Part shown: positions 25,410 through 34,619 of the stretch, one piece after another | Layout of the letters: each line of letters begins with the position of its first letter | How positions within the stretch are numbered: position 1 is the first letter of the stretch | Assembly (NCBI GenBank): GCA_025964325.1 | Contig: JAOPZA010000092.1 | Span: 1-62,271, forward strand | Source: Conexibacter sp. | GTDB lineage: Bacteria > Actinomycetota > Thermoleophilia > Solirubrobacterales > Solirubrobacteraceae | Length of the DNA: 62,271 nucleotides | Direction: 5' to 3' | Made by a program: the position numbers and the translations under genes | Notes under the pieces: model-generated | Told to the model about the DNA's origin: nothing | Seen by the model: the letters and a program-made list of their open reading frames with translations, nothing else | The model's database searches: none

Positions 25410-26273
25410 ATGACGCGCCTCCGGTTCACCCGGGGCGCCTTCCTCGTCACTGCGATCGCTCTCCTCGTGTCCGCCGCCGCGGCCGGGGCGGCCGTCCCGA
25501 CCGGGCAGGCGACCCCCTACGCCGCGCAGCTGCTGAGCTGTCACAGCTCGCCGCGGGTCGCCGCGCGCTCGGTCGCGGTCGCGACCACGATGCGGCCGCT
25601 CGGCAGCGGTCGCCGGCTGCTGGTGCGGATCGACCTCCAACAGCGCTCGATCGACGGCGGTCGCTGGACGGCGCGCGGCGACGTGCCCGGGCTCGGCGTC
25701 TGGATGTCGCCGAGCGATCCCGCGATCGGCAGCCGGCCGAACGACGTCTTCAAGTACCGCCAGGCGGTCGGGCGGCTCGTCGCACCGTTCCAGTTCCGCT
25801 TCCGCGTCGGCTTCCGCTGGCTCGACGCCGACGGCGACGTGGTGCGCTCGTCGGCGACGTGGACGGCCGCCTGCAAGCAGCCCGAGCTGCGTCCGGACCT
25901 GACGATCGTCCGCACCCGACAGATGCCGGATCCGCTCGAGCCCTCCGCGATCCGCTATTCGGTCCTGGTGAGGAACCAGGGCGTCGCCTCCGCCTGGAAC
26001 TTCGACGTCGCCGCGCAGTTCCCGAGCGCCGACCGGAGCCGGACGGCGGCGCCCGCCCAGCTCCGCACGGTCACCCGGCTCGCTCCGCAACAGACCGTCT
26101 GGCTGGCGTTCACGGGCCCCCCGTGTGCGGCCGCGGCAGCCGGACCCGTCGCGCCGGCGTTCACCGCCGACCCCGCGAACGAGATCGAGGAGAGCAGCGA
26201 GACGAACAACGCCCTGACCGCGACGTGCCCGCCCACCGCACCCCCGCCCGTCGCTACACTGGGCAGACCATGA
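25410..26273 (+). CDS. Secreted protein with CARDB-like domain
   Basis: 287-residue exported protein. A signal peptide is clear: basic MTRLRFTRG, hydrophobic [18 protein letters not shown] and an AxA-type cleavage region. The middle contains CHSSP and WTAACKQ cysteines. The C-terminal third begins LRPDLTIV and runs through [14 protein letters not shown] and [14 protein letters not shown], the pattern of CARDB (cell-adhesion-related) immunoglobulin-like domains. Likely extracellular, function unknown. ATG 25410 follows AAGG; GTG 25404 is an alternative. Its stop overlaps rpmE. Confidence 0.75.
   Translation: MTRLRFTRGAFLVTAIALLVSAAAAGAAVPTGQATPYAAQLLSCHSSPRVAARSVAVATTMRPLGSGRRLLVRIDLQQRSIDGGRWTARGDVPGLGVWMSPSDPAIGSRPNDVFKYRQAVGRLVAPFQFRFRVGFRWLDADGDVVRSSATWTAACKQPELRPDLTIVRTRQMPDPLEPSAIRYSVLVRNQGVASAWNFDVAAQFPSADRSRTAAPAQLRTVTRLAPQQTVWLAFTGPPCAAAAAGPVAPAFTADPANEIEESSETNNALTATCPPTAPPPVATLGRP
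26255..26260 (+). promoter_or_regulatory. -10 box of rpmE
   Basis: TACACT lies 9 nt upstream of the rpmE ATG, inside the end of the preceding gene. The spacing predicts transcription starting at or next to the start codon (leaderless). No good -35 box is seen. Confidence 0.45.
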
Positions 26274-26500
26274 AGACAGCAATCCATCCCGAGTACGCCG
26301 ACACTCAAGTTCGCTGCACGTGCGGCAACGAGTTCGTGACACGCTCCACCAACGGCAGAGAGATCCGCGTCGAGATCTGCTCGAACTGCCACCCGTTCTA
26401 CACGGGCAAGCAGAAGCTCGTCGACACCGGCGGTCGCGTCGAGCGGTTCCAGCGTCGTGCCGCGAAGCGCGCACGCGACGAAGCCGCCGCGAAGGCGTAA
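26270..26500 (+). CDS. rpmE: 50S ribosomal protein L31
   Basis: 76-residue ribosomal protein bL31. [22 protein letters not shown] and [20 protein letters not shown] are highly conserved. Cysteines 16, 18, 37 and 40 form the zinc site of the C+ (zinc-containing) type, as opposed to the zinc-free paralogue used in zinc starvation. The start overlaps the previous stop (ATGA) but a -10 box 9 nt upstream suggests its own transcript. It opens the conserved rpmE-prfA block. Confidence 0.96.
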   Translation: MKTAIHPEYADTQVRCTCGNEFVTRSTNGREIRVEICSNCHPFYTGKQKLVDTGGRVERFQRRAAKRARDEAAAKA

Positions 26501-26534
26501 CCGGCCGCATGCGCCACCTCGACGGGGACGTTTC

Positions 26535-27680
26535 ATGAGCTCATCTGAGACGAACCCGCCGGGGGCGGCCCATACCTCGCTGCTAACCGCGTCCTCCCCG
26601 GCCGCGCCCGGCGGCACGGCTCCGACGCCGTCGCCGAACGCCCCGGGCGTCGCCACGCCGCCGCCGCCGGCGGCCACCGCCTCCGACCGTCCCGACGGTC
26701 AGCTGACCGCTTCGCGCGATGCGCCGGTCGGCGGTCAGGCCGTGCTCGAGGGCGTGATGATGCGCGGGATCTCGACATGGGCGGTCGCGGTCCGCAAGCC
26801 GCTGCCCGAGCAGATCGCCGACGGCCATCACCTCGCCGCCGACGAGGCCGCCGAGGGCGAGATCGAGGTCCAGAGCGGCCCGCTCGACTCGTGGCTGAGA
26901 CGCCACCGGCTGCTGCGCCTGCCGATCATCCGCGGCGTCGTCGCCCTCGTCGAGTCGATGCGGCTCGGCTTCAGAGCGCTCGGCATCTCCGCCAACGCGC
27001 AGCTGCCCGAGGACGAGCAGGAGATCTCCAACGGCGCCTGGATCGGGACGATCGTCCTCTCGGTCGTCCTCGCGATCGGCCTCTTCTTCCTCGTCCCGGT
27101 CGGGATCACCTCGCTGATCAAGGACCAGCTCGGCTCGTCGTTCCTCTTCTGGCTGATCGAGGGCCTGATCCGGACCGCGATCTTCCTCGGCTACCTGATC
27201 GCGCTGTCGAGACTGCGCGACCTGCGGCGCGTGTTCGAGTACCACGGCGCCGAGCACAAGACGATCTCGTGCTTCGAGGCCGGGATGCCGCTGACGCCGC
27301 AGAACGCGCAGCGCTTCTCCCGTCTCCATCCCCGCTGCGGCACGACCTTCCTGCTGATCGTGATGATCGTGGCGATCTTCGTCTTCGCGCCGATCGGACT
27401 GCCCGCCTGGTACTGGCTCGTCTTGACGCGGATCGTCGGCGTGCCGCTGATCGCCGGGATCTCGTTCGAGCTGATCAAGTGGTCGGGCAAGCAGCGCCGC
27501 CGGCCGTGGGTGCGGGCCGTGATGTGGCCCGGCATCCAGCTCCAGTACCTGACGACCCGCGAGCCGGATCTGAGCCAGCTGGCCGTCGCGATCGCCTCGC
27601 TCGAGGCCGTGCTGGCCGTCGAGGGCGACCTCGGCACCACGAACGCCGACGACCTCATCGGCGTCGAAGTCGTCGCGTAG
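26535..27680 (+). CDS. DUF1385 (YqhQ-like) membrane protein
   Basis: 381-residue protein. A disordered Pro/Ala/Thr-rich N-terminus of about 65 residues leads to [23 protein letters not shown], the signature of DUF1385. Four or more membrane helices follow, with [17 protein letters not shown] and [12 protein letters not shown], conserved His/Glu/Cys motifs that look metal-binding. Family members sit between rpmE and prfA in many actinobacteria and Firmicutes. The biochemical role is not known to me. ATG 26535 follows GGGGACG 35 bp after rpmE, likely co-transcribed. Confidence 0.9.
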   Translation: MSSSETNPPGAAHTSLLTASSPAAPGGTAPTPSPNAPGVATPPPPAATASDRPDGQLTASRDAPVGGQAVLEGVMMRGISTWAVAVRKPLPEQIADGHHLAADEAAEGEIEVQSGPLDSWLRRHRLLRLPIIRGVVALVESMRLGFRALGISANAQLPEDEQEISNGAWIGTIVLSVVLAIGLFFLVPVGITSLIKDQLGSSFLFWLIEGLIRTAIFLGYLIALSRLRDLRRVFEYHGAEHKTISCFEAGMPLTPQNAQRFSRLHPRCGTTFLLIVMIVAIFVFAPIGLPAWYWLVLTRIVGVPLIAGISFELIKWSGKQRRRPWVRAVMWPGIQLQYLTTREPDLSQLAVAIASLEAVLAVEGDLGTTNADDLIGVEVVA

Positions 27681-27774
27681 CCGGCGTCTCGACACGAACA
27701 GCGCGTCCGTCGCGCGCATTGCCCTGGCACGCCGTCGGACACAGACGCCTGCGGCAGGAGGGGTACTCGCGGCT

Positions 27775-28470
27775 GTGCTGGCGGTCGGGGACCGGGCGGT
27801 GCTGAGCCACCGCGATGCAACCGCACTGCACGGTCTGGGGCCCTCGAACGGCACCCGCGTCGACGTCAGCACCAGCGACCGCAACCGCTCGTCGCTGCCG
27901 GGCGTCACCGTGCACTCCTCGTTGCTCGTCGAGGCCGACGTCACGGTCGTGAACGCGATCCCGACGACGGCCGCGCGCACGCTCGTCGATCTCGCCGGCG
28001 TCGTGCCGAGGGACCAGCTCGCCAGGGCGCTGACGGAGGCCGAGCGGATGGGGGTGCTCGACGTCGAGGCGATCGAGGCCGCACGCTCGCGCGCGAGGGG
28101 TCGGCGCGGCCGCGGCGACGCAGCGCTCCAGGCCGCGATCGCGGAGCACCGCGCCCTCCGCGCGCAACTGACCCGCTCCAAGCTCGAAGCCCGTTTCCTC
28201 GAGCTGCTGCGAAGCGCGGGACTGCCGCGCCCGAGCATCAACGCCACCATCCACGGCCACGAGGTCGACGCGCTCTGGCCGGAGCGGCGCGTGATCGTCG
28301 AACTGGACGGCTGGGCCTTCCATCACACGCGCCGAGCCTTCCGACGCGACCGCAGCAAGGCGAACGCGCTGATGCTCCGCGGCTACGCCGTCCTGCGTTC
28401 CACCCACGACGATGTGACGCGCCGGCCGGAGCGGGTCGCGGCTGAGCTGCGAGGCCTGCTGACCACCTAG
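27775..28470 (+). CDS. DUF559 endonuclease-like protein, N-terminally shortened
   Basis: 231-residue protein. The C-terminus KLEARFLELLRSAGLP...NATIHGHEVDALWPERRVIVELDGWAFHHTRRAF is a DUF559/very-short-patch-repair-like nuclease fold with D/E-x-D-type acidic residues. The central AVLSHRDATALHGL matches the segment following the winged-helix (AbiEi-type) domain in longer relatives, but the first 50-60 residues including that helix domain are missing. GTG 27775 has AGGAGGGG 10 nt upstream. Related-looking codons (GGVLAA) extend upstream without a start, suggesting an eroded 5' end. May be functional or decaying. Confidence 0.72.
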   Translation: MLAVGDRAVLSHRDATALHGLGPSNGTRVDVSTSDRNRSSLPGVTVHSSLLVEADVTVVNAIPTTAARTLVDLAGVVPRDQLARALTEAERMGVLDVEAIEAARSRARGRRGRGDAALQAAIAEHRALRAQLTRSKLEARFLELLRSAGLPRPSINATIHGHEVDALWPERRVIVELDGWAFHHTRRAFRRDRSKANALMLRGYAVLRSTHDDVTRRPERVAAELRGLLTT

Positions 28471-28473
28471 ACT
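28468..28473 (+). promoter_or_regulatory. -10 box of prfA
   Basis: TAGACT, sharing its TAG with the stop codon of the upstream gene, ends 9 nt before the prfA ATG. There is no ribosome-binding site, so prfA is probably transcribed leaderless from here. A -35 box is not obvious. Confidence 0.5.
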
Positions 28474-28482
28474 CGACCCCAG

Positions 28483-29535
28483 ATGATCGAGCAGCTCGTC
28501 AACCAGATCGACGCCCGCTTCGCGGAGCTCGAGCGCCAGATGTCCGACCCCGAGGTGATCGGGGATCGGCAGCGCTACGCCGATGCCGGGCGCGCGTACT
28601 CGGAGCTCGAGCCGGCGGCGCGGCTCGCGGCCGAATGGCGCCGCGCCGTCGACGACGAGGCCGGCGCGCGCGAGCTGCTGGCCGAGGACGGCGACGATCC
28701 CGAGCTGCGGGAGCTGCAGGCGACCGCGAGAGCGCGGATCGACGCGCTCGACGAGGAGATCCGCCTCGCGATGGTCGAGCGCGACCCGAACGACGACAAG
28801 AACGTGATCGTCGAGATCCGCCCCGGCGCCGGCGGCGACGAGGCCGGCCTCTTCGCCGGCGACCTGTACCGGATGTTCACCAGATACGCGGAGCGGCGCG
28901 GCTTCCAGATCGAGCCGATGTCGGAGGGCAACGGGCAGTACACGCTCGCGGTCAAGGGCGACGGCGCCTACTCCGTCTTCAAGTTCGAGGGCGGCACGCA
29001 CCGCGTCCAGCGCGTCCCCGAGACCGAGTCCCAGGGCCGCACCCACACCTCGACGGCGACGGTCGCGGTGCTGCCGGAGGCGGAGGACGTCGACGTCGAC
29101 GTGAACGAGAACGACCTGCAGATCGACGTCTACCGCTCCTCCGGTCCCGGCGGGCAGTCGGTCAACACGACCGACTCGGCGGTCCGCATCACGCACAGAC
29201 CGAGCGGCGTCGTCGTCTCGATGCAGGACGAGAAGTCCCAGCTGCAGAACCGCGAGAAGGCGATGCGCGTGCTGCGCGCGCGGCTCTACGAGCGCGCGCT
29301 CGCCGAGCAGCAGGCGAGACTGGCCGCGAACCGCCTCGAGCAGGTCGGCAGCGGCGAGCGCGCGGAGAAGATCCGCACCTACAACTTCCCTCAGGGCCGC
29401 GTCAGCGACCACCGCATCAAGCTGACGGTCCACAACCTCGACGCGATCCTCGGTGGCGAGCTCGACGAGCTGACCGCCGCGCTGCAGGACGATGAGAAGC
29501 GGCGCCGCCTCGAAGGGCAGGCCGACGGCCGCTGA
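28483..29535 (+). CDS. prfA: Peptide chain release factor 1
   Basis: 350-residue class I release factor that ends translation at UAA and UAG. The GGQ motif is at residues 223-225 in [20 protein letters not shown]; upstream [27 protein letters not shown] is the RF1-type region containing the stop-codon-recognition context, and the N-terminal 100 residues are helical as expected. PrmC, the methyltransferase for the GGQ glutamine, is encoded next and overlaps by 44 bp. Full length for the family. Confidence 0.97.
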   Translation: MIEQLVNQIDARFAELERQMSDPEVIGDRQRYADAGRAYSELEPAARLAAEWRRAVDDEAGARELLAEDGDDPELRELQATARARIDALDEEIRLAMVERDPNDDKNVIVEIRPGAGGDEAGLFAGDLYRMFTRYAERRGFQIEPMSEGNGQYTLAVKGDGAYSVFKFEGGTHRVQRVPETESQGRTHTSTATVAVLPEAEDVDVDVNENDLQIDVYRSSGPGGQSVNTTDSAVRITHRPSGVVVSMQDEKSQLQNREKAMRVLRARLYERALAEQQARLAANRLEQVGSGERAEKIRTYNFPQGRVSDHRIKLTVHNLDAILGGELDELTAALQDDEKRRRLEGQADGR

Positions 29536-30346
29536 CGTCCGCGGCGCGCTCGCCGCGGCGACCGCGGCGCTGCGGGAAGCCGGCTGCGAGAGTCCGCGGC
29601 TCGACGCCGAACTGCTGCTCGCGGCAGCCCTCGGCGTCGCGCGGACGCGGCTCCACATCGAGCCGGAGCGGTCGCTGACGCGCGAGCAGGCGGCGCGCTT
29701 CGCCGGCCTGCTGGAGCGGCGGCGCGACCGCGAGCCGGTCGCCTACATCCTCGGCACGCGCGCGTTTCGCCACATCGAGCTCGCCGTCGACCCGCGCGTG
29801 CTCGTGCCGCGGCCGGAGACCGAGCTGCTGGTCGAGCTGGCGCTGACGCTGCCGCGCGGCGCGCGCGTCGCCGACGTCGGCACCGGCAGCGGCGCGATCG
29901 CGCTGGCGCTCAAGCAGGAGCGCGCCGACCTCGACGTGATCGCGACCGACGTCAGCGCGGACGCGCTCGCGCTCGCGCGCGCCAACGCGGCGCGGCTCGG
30001 GCTCGACGTGACGTTCGCCGAGGCCGACCTGCTCGCCGGCGTGAGCGGCGAGCTCGACGCGGTCGTGTCGAATCCGCCCTACATCCGCGACGCTGACCGC
30101 CCGTGGCTCGCGCCCGAGGTCGCGCGCCACGAGCCGGCCGGCGCGCTCTTCGCCGGGGAGGACGGCCTCGACGTGCTGCGGCGGCTCGCGGTCGAGGCCG
30201 CCGCGCGGGCGCGCTGGGTCGCCTTCGAGCTCGGCGCCGGCCAGGCGCCGGCCGTCGGCGAGCTGCTGCGCGCCGCGGGGATGGCGCGCACGACCGCGCA
30301 TCGCGACCTCGCCGGCATCGAACGCGTGGTGGTGGGGGAGCGGTGA
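29492..30346 (+). CDS. prmC: Peptide release factor glutamine methyltransferase
   Basis: 284-residue N5-glutamine methyltransferase that modifies the GGQ of release factors. It has an N-terminal helical domain, then PRPETELLVELAL, SAM motif VADVGTGSGAIALAL, and catalytic NPPY at residues 194-197 (VVSNPPYIRDAD). ATG 29492 overlaps the end of prfA by 44 bp; there is no later good start before the domain. Its stop overlaps the GTG of the next gene (GTGA). Confidence 0.95.
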   Translation: MRSGAASKGRPTAADVRGALAAATAALREAGCESPRLDAELLLAAALGVARTRLHIEPERSLTREQAARFAGLLERRRDREPVAYILGTRAFRHIELAVDPRVLVPRPETELLVELALTLPRGARVADVGTGSGAIALALKQERADLDVIATDVSADALALARANAARLGLDVTFAEADLLAGVSGELDAVVSNPPYIRDADRPWLAPEVARHEPAGALFAGEDGLDVLRRLAVEAAARARWVAFELGAGQAPAVGELLRAAGMARTTAHRDLAGIERVVVGER

Positions 30347-30978
30347 AGCCGCTGAGCTCCGCCGACGGGGAGGCGTTCGCGCGCTGCATCGCCGCCGGCG
30401 GGGTCGCCGTCTTCCCCGCCGACACGGTCTACGGGCTCGCCTGCGCGCCCGACGACGCGGCCGCGGTCGCGCGCCTCTACGGGCTCAAGGGGCGGCCGCC
30501 GACGAAGCCGGCCGCGGTGCTGTTCTTCGACCGCGACCGCGCGCTTGCGACGCTCGACGAGCTCGGCCCGCGCACACGCGCCGCGCTCGCTCGGCTCCTG
30601 CCCGGCGCCGTCACGGTGCTGCTGCCGAACCCCGCCGGCCGTTTCCCGCTGGCAGGAGGGCTCGACGCAACCGATCCGGCCGCGTCCGCGCTCGGCATCC
30701 GCGTTCCCGCGCTTACCGCTGCGCTCGCCGCCCTCGCCGACGTCGACCTGGCGCTGCTGCAGTCGAGCGCGAACGTCGCGGGCGGTCCCGACGCGCGTCG
30801 CGTCGCGGACGTCCCGGCGGCGATCCGCGCCGGCGCCGACCTCGTGCTCGACGCCGGTCCGCTGCCGGGGACGCCGTCGAGCGTCGTCGACCTGCGTCGC
30901 TACGAGGATGCGGGGACGTGGGCGATCGTGCGCGAGGGCGCCGTCCCGCGCGCCGCCCTCGCGGAGGCGCTCGACTGA
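30343..30978 (+). CDS. L-threonylcarbamoyladenylate synthase (YrdC/Sua5 domain)
   Basis: 211-residue YrdC/Sua5-type enzyme that makes threonylcarbamoyl-AMP from threonine, bicarbonate and ATP for the t6A37 modification of tRNA. GGVAVFPADTVYGLAC, the KGRPPTKPAAV active-site loop and LLQSSANVAGGPDA are diagnostic. Called YwlC in Bacillus, where it sits in the same position after prmC. GTG 30343 follows GGGGGAG and overlaps the prmC stop. The end of the coding region is repeated in the following spacer. Confidence 0.93.
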   Translation: MKPLSSADGEAFARCIAAGGVAVFPADTVYGLACAPDDAAAVARLYGLKGRPPTKPAAVLFFDRDRALATLDELGPRTRAALARLLPGAVTVLLPNPAGRFPLAGGLDATDPAASALGIRVPALTAALAALADVDLALLQSSANVAGGPDARRVADVPAAIRAGADLVLDAGPLPGTPSSVVDLRRYEDAGTWAIVREGAVPRAALAEALD

Positions 30979-31102
30979 GCTTCGACACCCCGGGACGTCC
31001 GCCGGCCTCCGCCGCGCTCGACTGAGCTCCAACGCCCGGGACGTCCGCGGCCATCGACGCAGTCGATGCCCGCGGACTCCCAAGGATCGGCGTAGCCGAT
31101 CC
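30968..31102. repeat. Duplicated gene end with double hairpin
   Basis: The last codons and stop of the preceding gene (GCGCTCGACTGAGCT, 30968-) recur about 47 bp downstream with following sequence, a local duplication. Then comes a stem GGGA plus GTCCGCGG (31038-31050) pairing with CCGCGGAC plus TCCC (31070-31081), enclosing CATCGAC-GCA-GTCGATG (31052-31068). After AA a second hairpin GGATCGGC-GTA-GCCGATCC follows (31084-31102). This has the same hairpin-AA-hairpin plan as 16.3, 56.2 and 60.7 kb, just before the rpiB promoter. Confidence 0.75.
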
Positions 31103-31125
31103 CGGTATCGTGAGCCCCGCCGCCC

Positions 31126-31569
31126 ATGAAGATCGCGCTCGCCTCAGATCACGCGGGCTTCGCCCTGAAGTCCCACCTCGTGTCGCTGCTCGCCGAGCAG
31201 GGCCACGACGTCGTGGACCTCGGCACGGACGGACCCGAGTCGACCGACTACCCGCTCTACGCCGAGCCGGCGGCGCGACTCGTCGGCAGCGGCGAGGCCG
31301 ACCGCGGCGTCTTCGTCTGCGGCTCGGGCAACGGCGTCGCGATCGTCGCCAACAAGGTCCCCGGCGTCCGCGCCGTCAACGCCCACGACGCCGACGAGAT
31401 CGAGCTGAGCCGTCGCCACAACGACGCCAACGTCGTCGCGCTCTCCGGCCAGCGACTCGCCGCAGCCGATGCCGACGCGATCGTGGCGGCCTTCCTCACG
31501 ACCGACTTCGAGGGCGGGCGCCACGAGCGCCGCGTCAATCAGATCACCGCGATGGAGACGACCGCATGA
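31126..31569 (+). CDS. rpiB: Ribose-5-phosphate isomerase B
   Basis: 147-residue RpiB/LacAB-family isomerase interconverting ribose 5-phosphate and ribulose 5-phosphate in the pentose phosphate pathway. [14 protein letters not shown] opens the protein; [27 protein letters not shown] holds the catalytic Cys and anion loop; [14 protein letters not shown] carries the phosphate-binding part. A TATCGT hexamer at 31106-31111 may serve as -10. It overlaps glyA (ATGA). In Bacillus the equivalent gene (ywlF) also precedes glyA. Confidence 0.95.
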   Translation: MKIALASDHAGFALKSHLVSLLAEQGHDVVDLGTDGPESTDYPLYAEPAARLVGSGEADRGVFVCGSGNGVAIVANKVPGVRAVNAHDADEIELSRRHNDANVVALSGQRLAAADADAIVAAFLTTDFEGGRHERRVNQITAMETTA

Positions 31570-32864
31570 CCGACCTCACGCCCGATTACTTCAACAGGCC
31601 CCTGGCGGAGGTCGATCCCGAGATCGCGGAGGTCCTGCGCGGCGAGCTCGAGCGCCAGCAGCGGACGCTCGAGATGATCGCGTCGGAGAACTTCGTCCCG
31701 CAGGCCGTGCTCGAGTGCCAGGGCAGCGTGCTGACGAACAAGTACGCCGAGGGCTACCCCGGGCGCCGCTACTACGGCGGCTGCGAGTGGGTCGACATCG
31801 CCGAGCAGCTCGCGATCGACCGCGCGAAGGAGCTGTTCGGCGCCGAGCACGCGAACGTCCAGCCGCACTCCGGCGCGCAGGCCAACATCGCCGTCTACCA
31901 CGCGCTGCTGCAGCCGGGCGACACGATCATGGGACTCGAGCTCGCCCACGGCGGCCACCTCACCCACGGCATGAGAATCAACGCCTCCGGCCGCCTCTAC
32001 GACATCGCGCCCTACCAGGTCGACCGCGAGACGAGCCGGATCGACATGGACGAGGTCGCCCGCATCGCGCGCGAGCGCAAGCCGAGACTGCTGCTGGCCG
32101 GCTGGTCGGCCTATCCGCGCGAGCTCGACTTCGTGCGCTTCAAGGAGATCGCCGACGAGGTCGGCGCGTACCTGATGGTCGACATGGCGCACTTCGCCGG
32201 CCTCGTCGCCGCCGGCCTGCACCGCAGCCCGGTGCCCTACGCCGACGTCGTCACCTCGACGACGCACAAGACGATCGGCGGCGGACGCGGCGGCCTGATC
32301 CTCTGCAAGCAGGAGCACGCCAGAAAGATCGACTCGGCGATCTTCCCCGGCCAGCAGGGCGGCCCGCTCGAGCACGTGATCGCCGGCAAGGCCGTCGCCT
32401 TCAAGATCGCGCAGAGCGAGCTCTTCCGCGAGCGCCAGGAGCGCACGATCGCCGGCGCGAAGGCGCTCGCGACCGCGCTGCTCGCCGACGACGCCTCGGG
32501 CGTGAGCGTGCTGACCGGCGGCACCGACGTGCACCTCGTCCTCGTCGACCTGCGGGAGTCGGAGCTCGACGGCCAGCAGGCCGAGGACCGGCTCCATGAG
32601 ATCGGCATCACCGTCAACCGCAACGCGGTGCCGTTCGACCCGCGCCCGCCGATGGTCTCGAGCGGCCTGCGCGTCGGGTCGCCCGCGCTCGCGACGCGCG
32701 GCTTCGGGCAGGACGACTTCGTCGAGGTCGGCAAGGTCCTGGCGACCGCGCTGACGCCCGAGTTCGCGGCGCGCAAGAACGAGCTGGTCGAGCGCGTCAC
32801 CACGCTGGCCGACCGCTACCCGCTCTACGCGCAGCTCTCGACCGGCGCGCCGGCGATCGCCTAG
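31566..32864 (+). CDS. glyA: Serine hydroxymethyltransferase
   Basis: 432-residue PLP enzyme that converts serine and tetrahydrofolate to glycine and methylene-THF. [36 protein letters not shown] is the canonical N-terminus, [10 protein letters not shown] the substrate region, and the PLP lysine is K235 in [12 protein letters not shown]. Most homologues read KTLRGPRGG there, so the loop after the lysine is a slightly unusual glycine-rich form. [21 protein letters not shown] closes the active site. Translationally coupled to rpiB. Confidence 0.97.
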   Translation: MTDLTPDYFNRPLAEVDPEIAEVLRGELERQQRTLEMIASENFVPQAVLECQGSVLTNKYAEGYPGRRYYGGCEWVDIAEQLAIDRAKELFGAEHANVQPHSGAQANIAVYHALLQPGDTIMGLELAHGGHLTHGMRINASGRLYDIAPYQVDRETSRIDMDEVARIARERKPRLLLAGWSAYPRELDFVRFKEIADEVGAYLMVDMAHFAGLVAAGLHRSPVPYADVVTSTTHKTIGGGRGGLILCKQEHARKIDSAIFPGQQGGPLEHVIAGKAVAFKIAQSELFRERQERTIAGAKALATALLADDASGVSVLTGGTDVHLVLVDLRESELDGQQAEDRLHEIGITVNRNAVPFDPRPPMVSSGLRVGSPALATRGFGQDDFVEVGKVLATALTPEFAARKNELVERVTTLADRYPLYAQLSTGAPAIA

Positions 32865-32939
32865 CCGGCCGCCGTCGGGCGCGTCGCAGCGGCGTCGCCC
32901 CACGGCGGTCCTGCGCGGCTGCCATCCTTCCCCGCGACG

Positions 32940-34163
32940 ATGCGCGAGCTCGACGCCGTCTACGCCTTCTTCGTGGCCCTCGGCATCGCCGCGGTGCTGA
33001 CGCCCTTCGTCGCGCGGCTGGCGGTGCGGATCGGCGCCGTCGACGAGCCGCGCGAGCGCGGCCTCGCGCATCGCGCGACGCCGCTGCTCGGCGGCCTCGC
33101 GATCTTCGCCGGCCTGCTGGCGGCCGGCGCGATCTGGCTCCCGTTCGACGCCCGCTACCACATGCGCGCGATCCTGCTGGGCGCCGCGCTGATCACGCTC
33201 GTCGGCGCGATCGACGACGCCTACGACCTGGCGCCGCAGTGGAAGCTGCTCGGCCAGATCGCGGCCGCGCTGATCCCGGTCTCGAGCGGCGTCTGGGTGC
33301 CGCACGTGACGGTCCCGTTCCTCGGCGCGCTCGCGTTCCCGCACGTCGGCCACCTGCTGACCGTGATCGGACTCGTCGGGCTGATGAACGTCGTCAACTT
33401 CTCCGACGGCGTCGACGGGCTCGCGGCCGGCGTCTGCGCGATCTCCGCGATCGCGTTCTCGATCATCGCGTTCGACCTCGGTCAGTGGCCGGCCGCGATC
33501 CTCGCCGCGGCGACGGCCGGCGCCGCGCTCGGCTTCCTCGTCCACAACTTCCATCCGGCCTCCGTCTTCATGGGCGACTGCGGCGCGCTGCTGCTCGGCT
33601 ACCTGCTGGGCTGCATCGTCGTCCAGGGCTCGCTCAAGACGGCCGCCGGGATCGCGCTCGTTGGCCCGCTCGCGATCCTCGCCGTGCCGTTCCTCGACAC
33701 CAGCTTCGTGATCGCGCGGCGGCTCAGATACCGCCGCGCGCCGTGGTCCGCGGATGCCAACCACTTCCATCACCGGATGGCGCGGATCGGCTTCAGCCAG
33801 CGCCGCACGGTCCTCTACCTCTACGCCTGGACGCTGCTGCTGGCGGCGCTCGCGCTCGCGATGCGGTTCGTGCCGTACTCCGACAACCACGGCCACTACC
33901 ACCTCGGCTGGTCGCTGGCGCTCGGCGCCTTCGGCCTGTTCGTGCTGGGCGCCAGCGTCTACCTCGTCGTCGTACTCGAGATCCTCAAGCTGAAGCGGCT
34001 GCGGGCGTGGCAGATGCGCCACGCCGACCCCGACACGACGGAGCACGAGATCGACGCGCGCGTCGGCCGCGAGCTGGAGACGGGGGAGTTCCCCGTCGTC
34101 CCCGAGACGACCCCGCCGCCGGAGCCGCCGGGCGCCGGAGCCGCGCAGCCGCGCCGTCGCTGA
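32940..34163 (+). CDS. MraY/WecA-family glycosyl-1-phosphate transferase
   Basis: 407-residue polytopic membrane enzyme (about 11 helices) that transfers a sugar-1-phosphate, usually GlcNAc-1-P, from UDP-sugar to undecaprenyl/decaprenyl phosphate. Motifs: GAIDDAYDLAPQWKLLGQ (DDxxD-like Mg site), VVNFSDGVDGLAAG, PASVFMGDCGALLLGY (FMGDSG in most; Ser to Cys here) and DANHFHHRM. It starts envelope polysaccharide or teichoic-like polymer synthesis. About 60 hydrophilic residues follow the last helix. A tagO/wecA-like gene between glyA and atp is common in actinobacteria and Firmicutes. Confidence 0.92.
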   Translation: MRELDAVYAFFVALGIAAVLTPFVARLAVRIGAVDEPRERGLAHRATPLLGGLAIFAGLLAAGAIWLPFDARYHMRAILLGAALITLVGAIDDAYDLAPQWKLLGQIAAALIPVSSGVWVPHVTVPFLGALAFPHVGHLLTVIGLVGLMNVVNFSDGVDGLAAGVCAISAIAFSIIAFDLGQWPAAILAAATAGAALGFLVHNFHPASVFMGDCGALLLGYLLGCIVVQGSLKTAAGIALVGPLAILAVPFLDTSFVIARRLRYRRAPWSADANHFHHRMARIGFSQRRTVLYLYAWTLLLAALALAMRFVPYSDNHGHYHLGWSLALGAFGLFVLGASVYLVVVLEILKLKRLRAWQMRHADPDTTEHEIDARVGRELETGEFPVVPETTPPPEPPGAGAAQPRRR

Positions 34164-34260
34164 CGGCTGCGCCGCGATCCCCATGAACACGGGGCAATGG
34201 ATGCACCTGGTTGCGGGAGGGTCGATCGGACGACACTCACCTGTAGCGGCTGTCACAATG

Positions 34261-34290
34261 TTGTTACAAGCTGCGTGAAGCTTGTAGACT
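34261..34290 (+). promoter_or_regulatory. atp operon promoter with inverted repeat
   Basis: A locally AT-rich stretch after the glycosyltransferase gene. TTGTTA (34261-34266) and TAGACT (34285-34290) are spaced 18 bp and fit a vegetative promoter. Between them lies an inverted repeat ACAAGCT (34266-34272) and AGCTTGT (34279-34285) with a 6-bp gap, which could be an operator. Transcription would start near 34297, giving an atp leader of about 125 nt. Confidence 0.5.
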
Positions 34291-34299
34291 TCTCATAAC

Positions 34300-34371
34300 G
34301 CCGCCGGAGACCACGAGAACCTCTCGTGTCCGGCGGCTCGCCCGCGTCGCAGATGCGGGCATTTGTCTGCG
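34300..34371 (+). promoter_or_regulatory. Structured atp mRNA leader with competing hairpins
   Basis: Hairpin 1: arms GCCGCCGGA and TCCGGCGGC with inner CACGAGA/TCTCGTG and loop ACC (34300-34337). Hairpin 2: GCCCGC/GCGGGC (34340-34360), followed by ATTTGT. Hairpin 3: CGCAGA (34348-34353) with TCTGCG (34366-34371), which uses bases of hairpin 2, so 2 and 3 exclude each other. The layout resembles an attenuator or translational control leader. No known riboswitch class is recognised. Confidence 0.45.
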
Positions 34372-34420
34372 GCGGCAACGCCTCCTATGCCTTCCCCACA
34401 CTCCCCCGAGCCGCAACCCG

Positions 34421-34615
34421 ATGACGAACGAGCGCCCGCCTATGCGCGGGGCCGTCGCTGGGTCCACGCTGATCGCCACGACGCTGCTGTGTGCCGCGAT
34501 CGGGCTGGGGTTGGGCGCGCTCGTCGGGGCACCCGCGCTGCTCGCGATCGTCGGCGTGTTCATCGGCTTCGCGCTCGGATTCCGTCTTGTCTACACACGC
34601 TTTAAGGACATCTGA
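34421..34615 (+). CDS. AtpZ/AtpI-like small membrane protein
   Basis: 64-residue protein with two transmembrane helices (GSTLIATTLLCAAIGLGLGAL and LLAIVGVFIGFALGFRLVY) and a basic end, as in AtpZ, the small partner of AtpI at the head of F-ATPase operons, implicated in Mg/Ca transport or c-ring assembly. ATG 34421 is used; ATG 34442 would remove the N-terminal tail only. First gene of the atp operon, after the structured leader. Confidence 0.72.
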   Translation: MTNERPPMRGAVAGSTLIATTLLCAAIGLGLGALVGAPALLAIVGVFIGFALGFRLVYTRFKDI

Positions 34616-34619
34616 CCCG

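Noticed and set aside
23355-26510. Minus-strand open frame of over 1,000 codons antisense to the ETF-QO gene, and similar long frames elsewhere (37364-39946, 51800-54289)
   Set aside because: They are antisense shadows caused by very high GC. Composition is Arg/Ala/Asp/His-rich without domains, and the opposite strand carries clearly recognised genes.
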